Part shown: one piece after another, positions 43,905-51,700 of the stretch
Layout: each line of letters starts with the position of its first letter
Numbering within the stretch: position 1 is the stretch's first letter
Assembly (NCBI GenBank): GCA_028689495.1
Contig: JAQTWB010000012.1
Location: 1 to 56,800, forward strand
Length of the DNA stretch: 56,800 bases
Source of the DNA: a bacterium
GTDB lineage: Bacteria > Bdellovibrionota_C > UBA2361 > SZUA-149 > JAQTWB01
Reading direction: 5' to 3'
Translations under genes and position numbers: made by a program
The notes under the pieces: generated by a model
Seen by the model: the letters and a program-made list of their open reading frames with translations, nothing else
Database searches by the model: none
What the model was told of the DNA's origin: nothing

Positions 43905-44420
43905 TTATGGAATTGCCACCCTTGTTGGTCTCGGTGCCGGTGTCGCCAGCTCTCTTGCGAGAAAGGCAAAAGACCGGGATGCAAAAAGGTCGTATGTCTG
44001 TAAGCTGGTTTGAGCATCAGGTTTGCTTATGTCATGGGCGAGTTTTCTCAGTTGCGCAGAAAGTTCACCAAAGGCAGCTCGTGAGCCAATTGAGAGGTGT
44101 CCCTCAAGCTCAGCAAATATTTTTTGGGTGGACTGCAAATTGGAGATAGTCTCGGATAGAGCCGAATTTTTTGAAATAGAGTCCAGCATTGAGCGCATAG
44201 ATTCTTCATAGCGAACACTGATTTCGGCAATGTCAGCGCGAGATTCGCCGAACTCCTCACGGGCACTGCTCAAGTTTGTCTGGGCCCGGCTAAGCATGGT
44301 TGATGGAGCTGGTGGTTGACCGCGTGTCCACCAGTATTCGCTACAAGCGCCAAGACAAACAGGCAACAAAATGCATACCAGGATAGAAAGTCTGAAAGAA
44401 TTCAAGTTGTTTCTTGTCAT
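43905..44420 (-). CDS. Lipoprotein with helical domain
   Basis: A 171-residue protein starting MTRNNLNSFR with a signal peptide and lipobox LGAC. The mature part is helical and rich in Ser, Glu and Leu (LSRAQTNLSSAREEFGESRADIAEISVRYEESM). A longer frame to 44480 is open, but it would place a 20-residue basic extension before the signal. No family recognised. A strong inverted repeat (44462-44525) lies about 40 nt upstream of this start. Confidence 0.75.
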   Translation of the reverse strand: MTRNNLNSFRLSILVCILLPVCLGACSEYWWTRGQPPAPSTMLSRAQTNLSSAREEFGESRADIAEISVRYEESMRSMLDSISKNSALSETISNLQSTQKIFAELEGHLSIGSRAAFGELSAQLRKLAHDISKPDAQTSLQTYDLFASRSFAFLARELATPAPRPTRVAIP

Positions 44421-44461
44421 TATATTGGTCTTCGGTCGCATCCGCTGGCGCGGTTGCTTCA

Positions 44462-44525
44462 ATATACCCCTCCCGCTCACGTTAGTGGCGATTGTATCGG
44501 GAAATTTATAGTGGGAGGGGTATAT
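44462..44525. repeat. 13-bp perfect inverted repeat with 38-bp spacer
   Basis: ATATACCCCTCCC (44462-44474) and GGGAGGGGTATAT (44513-44525) are perfect inverted partners upstream of the lipoprotein gene at 44420 (minus strand). Could be an operator or a stable mRNA leader hairpin. The rest of the 448-bp gap up to the pilin start is AT-rich. Confidence 0.85.
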
Positions 44526-44716
44526 ACGGCGAAGGTTTAAATGTCCAGTTTTTGATTATTGCCCAGCTCAACTTCTGACACATTTTAATTATCACCTGAT
44601 AAAGCAATCAAATTTGGGGTCGAAATTTGTTGATATGCGACAAAAATTGGCAAAAAGACAGGATATCTATTTTTCACTCTGCTTTAAGAGTCAATTAAAT
44701 CAGGCAATTAATCTAT

Positions 44717-44732
44717 AGGCGTGGATTTTGCT
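44717..44732 (+). promoter_or_regulatory. Candidate sigma-54 promoter before the pilin gene
   Basis: AGGCGTGGATTTTGCT has GG at -24, GC at -12, the required 10-nt spacing and TTGCT at the -12 block; the A and C of the -24 consensus do not match. It lies 137 nt before the pilin ATG. Type IV pilin genes are often sigma-54 dependent. Found by eye, so a chance match is possible. Confidence 0.4.
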
Positions 44733-44868
44733 ATGAAATATTCGGGGGAAAGGGAATTTGTCGCGACAGATTATAACGGTCCGGCATCTCAATACTGTAA
44801 TAAAATGAGGGCTTAATTTATGCAGTTCAGTGCCCTCTCATAATTTAGAATTGCGGGAGATTCGGGAT

Positions 44869-45345
44869 ATGAAGCAATGGTCAAAATCTTGTGAGTCAGG
44901 ATTTACCTTAATTGAGCTGCTGTATGTAGTTTCAATTGTTGGTATTCTTTCGAGTCTCTCTTGGGGCGCATTTTATGTTTATAAGGATGATGCTGAGTAC
45001 AGTCGTGCCGAATATACTCTGAGAAATGCGAAAACCGCTTTGGAGGTTGGTGACCAGGAATCAGCCAATGGCGCAAGTGCCGGATTTGAGTATTCAGGAG
45101 TGGATGGTAGTGGTGTGGGTGGTGATATCGGGAATGTTATGCCCGGGATGACTGTGCCCAAAGATGTCAGAGTTGGCGTACTTTACAACAAGTGTTCAAA
45201 TGCGGCTGACGCCATGACCATTAATCAATTTATTGTTTCCCAGCCCTGCAATTCGACCAAACATATTCGTTATACTCGCTTTTGTGGAGGAGCTGAAATT
45301 ACCTTACCCGAGGTCGCCCAAGATAAAGGTTGTCCGAATGTTTGA
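44869..45345 (+). CDS. Type IV pilin-like protein
   Basis: A 158-residue prepilin. The leader MKQWSKSCESG is followed by FTLIELLYVVSIVGILSSLSW, with the peptidase cleavage after Gly11 and the conserved Glu at mature position 5. The C-terminal part has four cysteines (YNKCSN, SQPCNS, RFCGG, KGCPN), compatible with disulfides. ATG 44869 is supported by GGGAGA 8 nt upstream. It is alone rather than in a pilus cluster; pilP lies 5 kb away. Could be a major pilin or a minor/pseudopilin. Confidence 0.88.
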   Translation: MKQWSKSCESGFTLIELLYVVSIVGILSSLSWGAFYVYKDDAEYSRAEYTLRNAKTALEVGDQESANGASAGFEYSGVDGSGVGGDIGNVMPGMTVPKDVRVGVLYNKCSNAADAMTINQFIVSQPCNSTKHIRYTRFCGGAEITLPEVAQDKGCPNV

Positions 45346-45384
45346 TTTGGTAACCGGTCGTAAGTTTTCCTGATCCGGGAAAGC

Positions 45385-45450
45385 CGCAAATTCTGGGCGA
45401 TCGGCTGGAGAGCGTTAGGTCGGGAACACACCAGTGTTCCCTTCTCTCGG
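45385..45450 (-). repeat. Module B, copy 2 (65-bp internal repeat with hairpin)
   Basis: Reverse complement matches 18358-18422. Its hairpin reads GGGAACACTGGTGTGTTCCC on the minus strand, with one stem pair changed from T-A to C-G and the loop base changed. It lies in the 388-bp gap 45346-45733 between the pilin and methyltransferase genes. Confidence 0.8.
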
Positions 45451-45487
45451 CGTTATCTTTTTTCTTATGGGGTTCCACACCTTGCCT

Positions 45488-45551
45488 CAGACTTCGCAAC
45501 CTCGCCATTAGTCTAAAATTCTATGGGTGTTTACAGGCAACATCCGGACCA
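45488..45551 (+). repeat. Diverged arm of the inverted-arm repeat family
   Basis: CAGACTTCGCAACC (45488 on) and TTACAGGCAACATCCGGACC (45531-45550) correspond in order to CAGACCTCACAACC and GCAACATCCGGGCC of the 18.5-kb locus. No second arm was recognised on the other side. Confidence 0.7.
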
Positions 45552-45733
45552 GACATGATTTTATATTTGGAGGGTGTCTCTCGAGGCGCTCTATCTGTGG
45601 TGGTTATTCGGGTTTGGGTTGCCAAAGTAAAACAAACTCATGGTTGTAAAAACATCTGGTTATGCTTTAAGCTGTCGCCTGTTTGTCGGTCTTTCTCCAT
45701 GTTCTTCTTACTCACCTTTCTGATAGTTTTATT

Positions 45734-46405
45734 ATGAATCGCACTGATTATTTCAAAGTCTGGTCTGAGATCGCCAAAAGATTTACTCAGATTGGTATGG
45801 TCGCCCCCAGTTCTCGATTTTTTGCCCGGGATATGATTGCTCCGGTGCTGGAGAAGTCGGGTCGGCGCAGTATTCTTGAGGTAGGTCCAGGGACGGGCCC
45901 GTTTACTCGACAGATACTTAAGGTGATGGGGCCTGAAGATGAGCTTGTGATTTGTGAAATTAACGGTGAGTTTCTTCGCCATTTAAAGACAAGTCTGGAG
46001 AAGAACCCTTATTATTGTCGGCATCAGGAGCGGGTTCGTTTTTTTGAAGGACCGGTGCAGGATTTGCGTAATGCGATTGGTCCGGACATGAGGTTTGATG
46101 CCATCGTCACCAGTTTGCCGTTTAATAATTTCACGTCTGACCTTGTCGAAGAACTTCTCAATATTTTTCGTGATCTCTGTAAAGAGGATGGCAGTTTTAC
46201 ATTTTGTGAATACTGGGGTGTTCGAAAAATTTCGACTGTGTTCTCTCGCTCGGCAAGGCGCGAACGTTTGAAGGCTGTCGATAGTGTTGTCAAATCATGG
46301 TGTCGTGGTGAGGAGCACGGGGGAAAGGTTGAAAAGAAGTTGACAGTTTTAAATGTTCCTCCGGCATTGGCTGTGCAGACCAAATATGGCTCACGTAATT
46401 TTTAA
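45734..46405 (+). CDS. PmtA-like SAM methyltransferase
   Basis: A 223-residue class I methyltransferase. The opening (IGMVAPSSRFFARDMIAPVLE) and ILEVGPGTGPFTRQIL match the phospholipid N-methyltransferase and rRNA dimethylase-like group; VTSLPFNNF occupies the motif IV position. The resemblance to PmtA suggests phosphatidylethanolamine methylation, but this is inference. ATG 45734 has no evident ribosome binding site; a longer frame starts at 45683. Preceded by the repeat locus, and converges on the next gene with a 25-bp gap. Confidence 0.82.
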   Translation: MNRTDYFKVWSEIAKRFTQIGMVAPSSRFFARDMIAPVLEKSGRRSILEVGPGTGPFTRQILKVMGPEDELVICEINGEFLRHLKTSLEKNPYYCRHQERVRFFEGPVQDLRNAIGPDMRFDAIVTSLPFNNFTSDLVEELLNIFRDLCKEDGSFTFCEYWGVRKISTVFSRSARRERLKAVDSVVKSWCRGEEHGGKVEKKLTVLNVPPALAVQTKYGSRNF

Positions 46406-46430
46406 CGAGTGCCAATCCCGATCCTTGTAT

Positions 46431-47654
46431 TTAACGGGCTTGGCCCTTAAGGAAGTTAACCAGGAACAGACGTTCGCGGAATGATGGAATAACATAGTTC
46501 CTTTCCGCAGGTGGAATCATTTCACCAAATACGCCCTGACGTTTGCCGCTCCAGAGGATAAAGGACACATTCTCTTCACTGGCTTTGTCACGCAGGGCAG
46601 TCATAGTTTCGATTGGGACTGTGCGTAGTGAGGTATCAAGCTCTTTGTTCCAGAAGGAATCCATATATTCAATACCATCGTTGGTGATTGTAGCAGTTCT
46701 TTTATCGCCGCCTGTAGGCAGGTTGACGCCGTGAATCTCACGAGCTACCGCAAAGGGTAGGGAGGATGTATTCCCAGAATAGCATCCAGGGCAAGCGTTC
46801 CGTACAAAATAGACAGACAGACTGTCGGGTAACTCGTCTTGAATGATAGAGAGCATTTCAGAAAAAGAACGGTCGTCGAGATTGTCTTCGAGCATTGGAG
46901 AAATGTAGATTGTGGCGCCACGAGAAGCTGCGTAGTTTAGCACCGGTATTAATCGCGATATTTTGCTGGCGAATGTTTTTCGCAGTATCTGGTTACTGAA
47001 AATGGCTGAACGGAATTCCTGGGGTGAAAATTCTGTGACCCAGTTATTTTCCGGCGGGTTGGAATACCTCCTTTGCCATGGGCCATTGCTTAGATAGAAT
47101 GTGACTTCCAGTTTCCGGCCATTCGATGTCAGGGCGTGCATTTGTTGCAAAAGAAAAGCCGGGTCGAAGTCAAAAGTGTCATCGACAAGGTAGTTGACAG
47201 CAAGATTTTTTAGGCAGCTTTCAAGCATGATTACGGTCAGCACTCGAGCCTGGGTTTGAGCAGCGGGTTCAGTGCAATGAAGGCAAGCGAGTCCTCTGGG
47301 GCTTGTTTCGATCATTGTGCTGCATGACGTATTGTCTACAGAGCTTAGGAACGGATCGGTGCTGGAGAGCTGTTGTGCCAGTGCGGCTGATGCGCTGTCT
47401 GATAAAGTTCCAGATTTCAGGAGCTGGGCAGTATCGGCAGGCATGCCACGGCGTAGCGCTTGGTAATACGCCTGTAGCCATTCCTCATCGCAGGCGCTGA
47501 GGGTCAATATAGGTATGATAAGCAGAGTCAGGCGGATCCATTTTCGCAAAGAGTGGCCATCTGTTTTACTGTGTTCCTTGCGGGTCCTTGCCTGATTGGG
47601 CAGAAAATGCTCAAGATATCGGACTGTTAAATTATGTTTTTCGCCTCTGCTCAT
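46431..47654 (-). CDS. Large lipoprotein of unknown function
   Basis: A 407-residue protein with an unusually long, basic N-terminal region of about 45 residues before a hydrophobic segment and lipobox LSAC. Asp follows the Cys (CDEEW), which in enteric bacteria would retain the lipoprotein in the inner membrane. The mature part contains two CxxC motifs (LACLHC, NACPGC) and a segment predicted as a Rossmann-like or phospholipase-like fold by alternating strands and helices, but no known motif. ATG 47654 has no clear ribosome binding site; a shorter form beginning nearer the signal peptide is possible. Confidence 0.68.
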   Translation of the reverse strand: MSRGEKHNLTVRYLEHFLPNQARTRKEHSKTDGHSLRKWIRLTLLIIPILTLSACDEEWLQAYYQALRRGMPADTAQLLKSGTLSDSASAALAQQLSSTDPFLSSVDNTSCSTMIETSPRGLACLHCTEPAAQTQARVLTVIMLESCLKNLAVNYLVDDTFDFDPAFLLQQMHALTSNGRKLEVTFYLSNGPWQRRYSNPPENNWVTEFSPQEFRSAIFSNQILRKTFASKISRLIPVLNYAASRGATIYISPMLEDNLDDRSFSEMLSIIQDELPDSLSVYFVRNACPGCYSGNTSSLPFAVAREIHGVNLPTGGDKRTATITNDGIEYMDSFWNKELDTSLRTVPIETMTALRDKASEENVSFILWSGKRQGVFGEMIPPAERNYVIPSFRERLFLVNFLKGQAR

Positions 47655-47888
47655 TGTATTGCCATAATTTGCTAGCCTGCTGGCTCTGGGCCACGGGCAA
47701 GTTATCCGAAGTTGCGTCTGCAGCTTCATACTATACACATTTGTGATGGTTTAAACCCTAATAAAATTTCAACTTTTGCCGGTAAATATTTGTTTAATGT
47801 TTTTTAATCTTGTTGCCGTAATAGGAAATGGCAGGATTAAATCAATTCCTGCCAGTGATTTAGTGATATCCGGTGTTGCGGAGAAATA

Positions 47889-48839
47889 ATGCGTATTGTG
47901 CTCTTTATTTTGGGATTGTTGCTGGCTGTTTTCCTGGTTGTTGCCGGGCTGGTGATAACTCAGGATTTTCAGATTTATCCGGAAGTGACCCGGGCGCGTA
48001 TTGCCCGATATCGGGGGATTCGGGTTGAAGCGCCAAGAGATATAACGCGTCTTTCAGTTCTTACAGTTGATAAAGAGACACTTGATGTCTGGTATCTGAA
48101 AGCCAAAAAACAATTCCCCCCTGTTGATATGCCGATATCTCAACGTGTTTTTCTTGGCCGTGTTGATTCTGATGAGTCTGTCGGACCTACAGTTGGCACC
48201 CGGCGCAGGTTTCGTCGCGATGAATTGCCGCGGGTAGCGATAATTTTTCGAGGGACAGATTTGCCAATATCGGCTTATTTGCCGATGCAGCGTTGGCTTG
48301 AGGAACTTGGAATAAGTAGCTACGTGGTGGATTACCGTGGATTTGGGGAAAGCAGTGGCTGGCCGACTGAGGAGGGGTTTAATATCGATGCTGACGCTGT
48401 GTGGTCTGAAGTAATCCAGCGTGAAAAGGTAAAACCCAAGCAAGTGGTGGTTATCGGTCATGCAATTGGTGCGTCTGTCGCCGCCCAAATTTCCTCTGAC
48501 TATCAACCTGGAGCTCTTCTGCTTGTTTCGGCGTTCACCAGTCTGAAAGATATTATCTCTATCAGGCCTGTGATAGGTTCTTTTGTTTCACTGCTTCATT
48601 CGACGTTTGAAGTTGAAGATTATGTGGGTCGTTTGTTTAACACCTGTCTAATCGTGGCCCATGGAGAAGGTGATAAGGTTGTTCTGGATTCAAACGCCAG
48701 GAAGCTCGCCAAGGCATATCGCGGTGATAACAAGGTTTATCTGGTGACAGCAAAGAGGGCGAATCATAATAACACTTTCGAAGCGACCAAGGGTAAACTG
48801 ACAGAAGCTTTGATGCGATGTTATGCAGATGGTTTGTAG
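47889..48839 (+). CDS. Alpha/beta-hydrolase fold protein lacking the nucleophile serine
   Basis: A 316-residue BEM46-like protein anchored by an N-terminal membrane helix (VLFILGLLLAVFLVVAGLVI). The fold is clear: YVVDYRGFGESSGWPTEEG, nucleophile-elbow VVVIGHAIGAS, the Asp in HGEGDKVV (D262) and His in ANHNN (H293). The elbow normally reads G-H-S-x-G; here Ser is Ala192. Asp and His are retained, so it may be a pseudoenzyme or use another residue. GGAG lies 6 nt before the ATG. Gene stands alone. Confidence 0.88.
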   Translation: MRIVLFILGLLLAVFLVVAGLVITQDFQIYPEVTRARIARYRGIRVEAPRDITRLSVLTVDKETLDVWYLKAKKQFPPVDMPISQRVFLGRVDSDESVGPTVGTRRRFRRDELPRVAIIFRGTDLPISAYLPMQRWLEELGISSYVVDYRGFGESSGWPTEEGFNIDADAVWSEVIQREKVKPKQVVVIGHAIGASVAAQISSDYQPGALLLVSAFTSLKDIISIRPVIGSFVSLLHSTFEVEDYVGRLFNTCLIVAHGEGDKVVLDSNARKLAKAYRGDNKVYLVTAKRANHNNTFEATKGKLTEALMRCYADGL

Positions 48840-48868
48840 TGCGAGACTAGTTCCTGATAACTTGTTGA

Positions 48869-49783
48869 CTATTTGGTTTCGCTGTTAAAGTTAACAATTA
48901 TCTCAACGCGACGGTTTCGCGCTCTACCATCCTCAGAGTCGTTACTGGCAATCGGGCGATACGATGAAAATCCTTCAACGGAGATGTTATTCAGGTCCAG
49001 TGGGACTGACTGGCTGATTTCGTGTAGGACCGAAACGGCTCTTGATGCTGATAATTCCCAGTTGGAACGGAAGCGGCTTGTTTTAATCGGTCGATCGTCA
49101 GCGTGTCCGGCAATGGCGATACTTTTACCTCCTGATTGAAGTAGTAGTTTTCCAAGTCGAGTTACGAGTGGGTGAAATTGCGGCAATATCTCGGCCTCTC
49201 CGGAATTAAAAAGACTTGTTTCCCGGACGCGGAGTATCACTTTGGTCTCTTTACGTTCGATTTCAACCTGATCATTTTTTACGTCATCAGCCAGTTCAAT
49301 ACTGGCGGCACCAGTGAATTGCAGGGCTTGTTTTTCCGCTTGCCTTGTCTCCATCATCTGGTTAATCGCCTCAGGGACGCTTTGTTCTTTATGTCGGTCC
49401 AGTTCGTCCTCATGTTCATTTTTCAGCGGATCTTTTGTTGTACCTTTTTCTACCTTAAGGTTTTCGGATGTCACATCTGATGTTTGTTGTCGCACAGAAT
49501 TTTCGACAGTTGGTTCAGGCTTTCCTGGGCTGAACTGATCGGCGATGTAAGAGTTGCCAAGCACTCGGTCGTGGGCTTCCACTTTGTTCTGTACGCCAAA
49601 CGCCTCGCGAATTGTACCACCAATAATTTTGTATTGGGCACGATCCATTTCCGAGAATGAAAACATCAGGACAAAAAATGCGAGGAGCAGGCTCATCAGG
49701 TCAGCATAGGTGAGGATCCATGTTGGTATCGGTGCAGGACCTGGAGATTGATGATGCTCGAGATAGTCATCTTCCTCGTACAT
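48869..49783 (-). CDS. motB: MotB flagellar stator protein
   Basis: Peptidoglycan-anchored stator subunit. The 304 residues have one membrane helix with the proton-binding Asp (PIPTWILTYADLMSLLLAFF), a charged linker, and an OmpA-like peptidoglycan-binding domain (IAIAGHADDRP, NWELSASRAVSVL, GFSSYRPIASND, NRRVEIIV). Start at 49783 (MYEEDDY) is favoured: GAGGA lies 6 nt upstream, and it overlaps the motA stop in a TAATG junction. Confidence 0.94.
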   Translation of the reverse strand: MYEEDDYLEHHQSPGPAPIPTWILTYADLMSLLLAFFVLMFSFSEMDRAQYKIIGGTIREAFGVQNKVEAHDRVLGNSYIADQFSPGKPEPTVENSVRQQTSDVTSENLKVEKGTTKDPLKNEHEDELDRHKEQSVPEAINQMMETRQAEKQALQFTGAASIELADDVKNDQVEIERKETKVILRVRETSLFNSGEAEILPQFHPLVTRLGKLLLQSGGKSIAIAGHADDRPIKTSRFRSNWELSASRAVSVLHEISQSVPLDLNNISVEGFSSYRPIASNDSEDGRARNRRVEIIVNFNSETK

Positions 49784-50541
49784 TACCATTCCTCTACCGG
49801 ACGCTGGTTTTTTGGCAGGTAGGTGCGCAACAGTTCCTCAAGTAATCGGGGGTTTGTTCCGCTTTGAAGGGACGACACTGTTTCGATGATCAGTTGGCGA
49901 TTAGTCCGTTCCTCTTTGGAACGAGCGGCGAGTTTGTCGGCGATCGGGATAGCGAAGGCGTGGGAAATTATTGCGCCGTAGAGCGTCGTCAGGATGGCGA
50001 CAGCCATTGCCGGACCGATTGCTTTCGGATCGGACATGTTGGCCATCATCTGCACCAGTCCGACCAATGTGCCAATCATGCCCATCGCTGGTGCTGAGTC
50101 GCCGATAGCACGAAATACTGCCTGTCCCTGTTCGTGGCGTTCGATCGTTTTGTTAATGTCATTAATCAGCACTTTGCGAACAAAGTCTGGTTCATGTCCA
50201 TCGACGGCAAGACGTACACCGCAAGCTAGGAAATCATTTTCGATATAGACATTTTCCAAACCAAGAAGGCCATCTTTGCGGGCGATCGTCATTAGCTCTA
50301 CAGACTTGGAGACCATTTCATTAAGGCTGATAGGTTTATGCTTAAATGCCGTGAGGCCAATTTGAATTGAAGAAAATGTTGTTTGTAGCGAAAAGCGCAT
50401 TAGCGTTACCGCCAGAGAGCCACCACAGACAATAATTACCCCTGGTGTATTCCAGAAGAGCATCAGCGAACCGCCCATGAGAATGGCAGAGAGGATAAAT
50501 CCGAATGCGGCCACAAGGCCAATGACAGTTGCTAAATCCAC
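49783..50541 (-). CDS. motA: MotA flagellar stator protein (MotA/PomA)
   Basis: Ion-channel stator subunit forming a complex with MotB. The 252 residues have four membrane segments; FRAIGDSAPAMGMIGTLVGLVQMM marks the third membrane helix, and the cytoplasmic loop contains the charged RLAVDGHEPDFVRKVL. Sequence fits the MotA/PomA group; proton or sodium dependence cannot be read by eye. Divergent from pilP across a 327-bp gap. Confidence 0.94.
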   Translation of the reverse strand: MDLATVIGLVAAFGFILSAILMGGSLMLFWNTPGVIIVCGGSLAVTLMRFSLQTTFSSIQIGLTAFKHKPISLNEMVSKSVELMTIARKDGLLGLENVYIENDFLACGVRLAVDGHEPDFVRKVLINDINKTIERHEQGQAVFRAIGDSAPAMGMIGTLVGLVQMMANMSDPKAIGPAMAVAILTTLYGAIISHAFAIPIADKLAARSKEERTNRQLIIETVSSLQSGTNPRLLEELLRTYLPKNQRPVEEW

Positions 50542-50868
50542 GACGAGAATCCTAGTAAATCTATGGCTTGCATAAGTAGGCGAATCTTTGTTTTTATATG
50601 ATGCGCTATGGCAGGTATTCTTCTCAGCTGGAGCTGGAATTGAACGGCTGATGGATGAATAATTTGTTCGTGTCTATATTGGACCGGATATAACAACCAT
50701 GTTTAATGTGAACGGGTTCTCGAATTCATAGCAATAAACATTCAGCCAGATATCTGGCAATTTTAGTCGTGAGAAGGAATAGCGAAGCGCTTTTCCTGGG
50801 GCTGCATCTTAACTTGTATAACCAGTGCATTTTTGCGCAATGATACTTTCTCAAAGGATATCCAGTCG
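50542..50868. other. Divergent intergenic region between motA and pilP
   Basis: This 327-bp stretch should hold promoters for both motA (minus) and pilP (plus). I see no clear sigma-28 motif, repeat or RNA structure. A short frame from TTG 50833 merely extends pilP. Confidence 0.4.
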
Positions 50869-51684
50869 ATGCGATCTTTACTCGTTCTAGCGTTCTTTGG
50901 CGCCATTGCCCTTGGGGTTTACTACTTCGCTACCCGTCCGGAAGATCATACCCCACGGCAGTTGGTCGAGATGCAGGTTGAGGCCGTGATAAAACAGAAT
51001 CGGGTTAAGCCTGATGATGTGAGTCTACTGAAAATTCAGTTGGCGCTCGCTGATTTTATTACTCGCAGGGGGACACCGCCATTAAAGCTCTCGCAACTTG
51101 TGCCTGATTATTTCGACAAGGTGCCACTCAATCCTGTAACAGGCGAGGCATATCTATACGAACGGGATGGACAGAAATTTAGGATTGGTGGACAGGTGAC
51201 AGCAAATGAGGCTGTAGAAGTAAACAATGCTGGGGAAGGCGAGGTGATTCTGGCGATGGCTGGGGCCGGGAAGGACTTTGTCAATCCGAACGAGATGAAA
51301 GAAGAAACATTTATTTACGATCCTTCCGGGCAAAGAGATCCCTTTCTTCCATTTAATCTTTCGCAGAAGGTTGAGTTTGCCGGCGACACTCCACTTGAGC
51401 GTTACACACTTGGCCAATTGCGACTGGCATCGGTTTTGGAAAGTGCTAGCGGTGAACCAACTGCTCTGGTTGAGGACGCGACTGGTCGTGGCTATATGGT
51501 GAAGATGGGAACACGAATTGGTAATAACTCTGGCACAGTGGTTGAGATTACTCGGGACAGTCTAAAAATAGTTGAGGAAACATCTGACTTCACGGGTAAG
51601 ATTAATCGCAACGTTGTTGAGATGAAGATTATGGCCAAGACTGCCGCGGAAACATCAGTTGGGCGTAGTCGTGGACGGCGGTAG
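50869..51684 (+). CDS. pilP: Type IV pilus assembly protein PilP-like
   Basis: Inner-membrane-anchored periplasmic protein of the alignment complex. The 271 residues have an N-terminal membrane anchor (RSLLVLAFFGAIALGVYYF), no lipobox Cys, and a C-terminal PilP domain: FIYDPSGQRDPFLPF (from about 147), PLERYTLGQLRLAS and a glycine-rich region ending with GTVVEITRDSLKIVE. Between them is a segment around residues 60-100 with LVPDYF-x-KVP-x-NP-x-TG that resembles the pseudopilin C-terminal motif. ATG 50869 was preferred over TTG 50833. Followed 17 nt later by the DHH gene; the other pilMNOQ genes are absent. Confidence 0.8.
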   Translation: MRSLLVLAFFGAIALGVYYFATRPEDHTPRQLVEMQVEAVIKQNRVKPDDVSLLKIQLALADFITRRGTPPLKLSQLVPDYFDKVPLNPVTGEAYLYERDGQKFRIGGQVTANEAVEVNNAGEGEVILAMAGAGKDFVNPNEMKEETFIYDPSGQRDPFLPFNLSQKVEFAGDTPLERYTLGQLRLASVLESASGEPTALVEDATGRGYMVKMGTRIGNNSGTVVEITRDSLKIVEETSDFTGKINRNVVEMKIMAKTAAETSVGRSRGRR

Positions 51685-51700
51685 GGTCTCTGGAGGAGAA

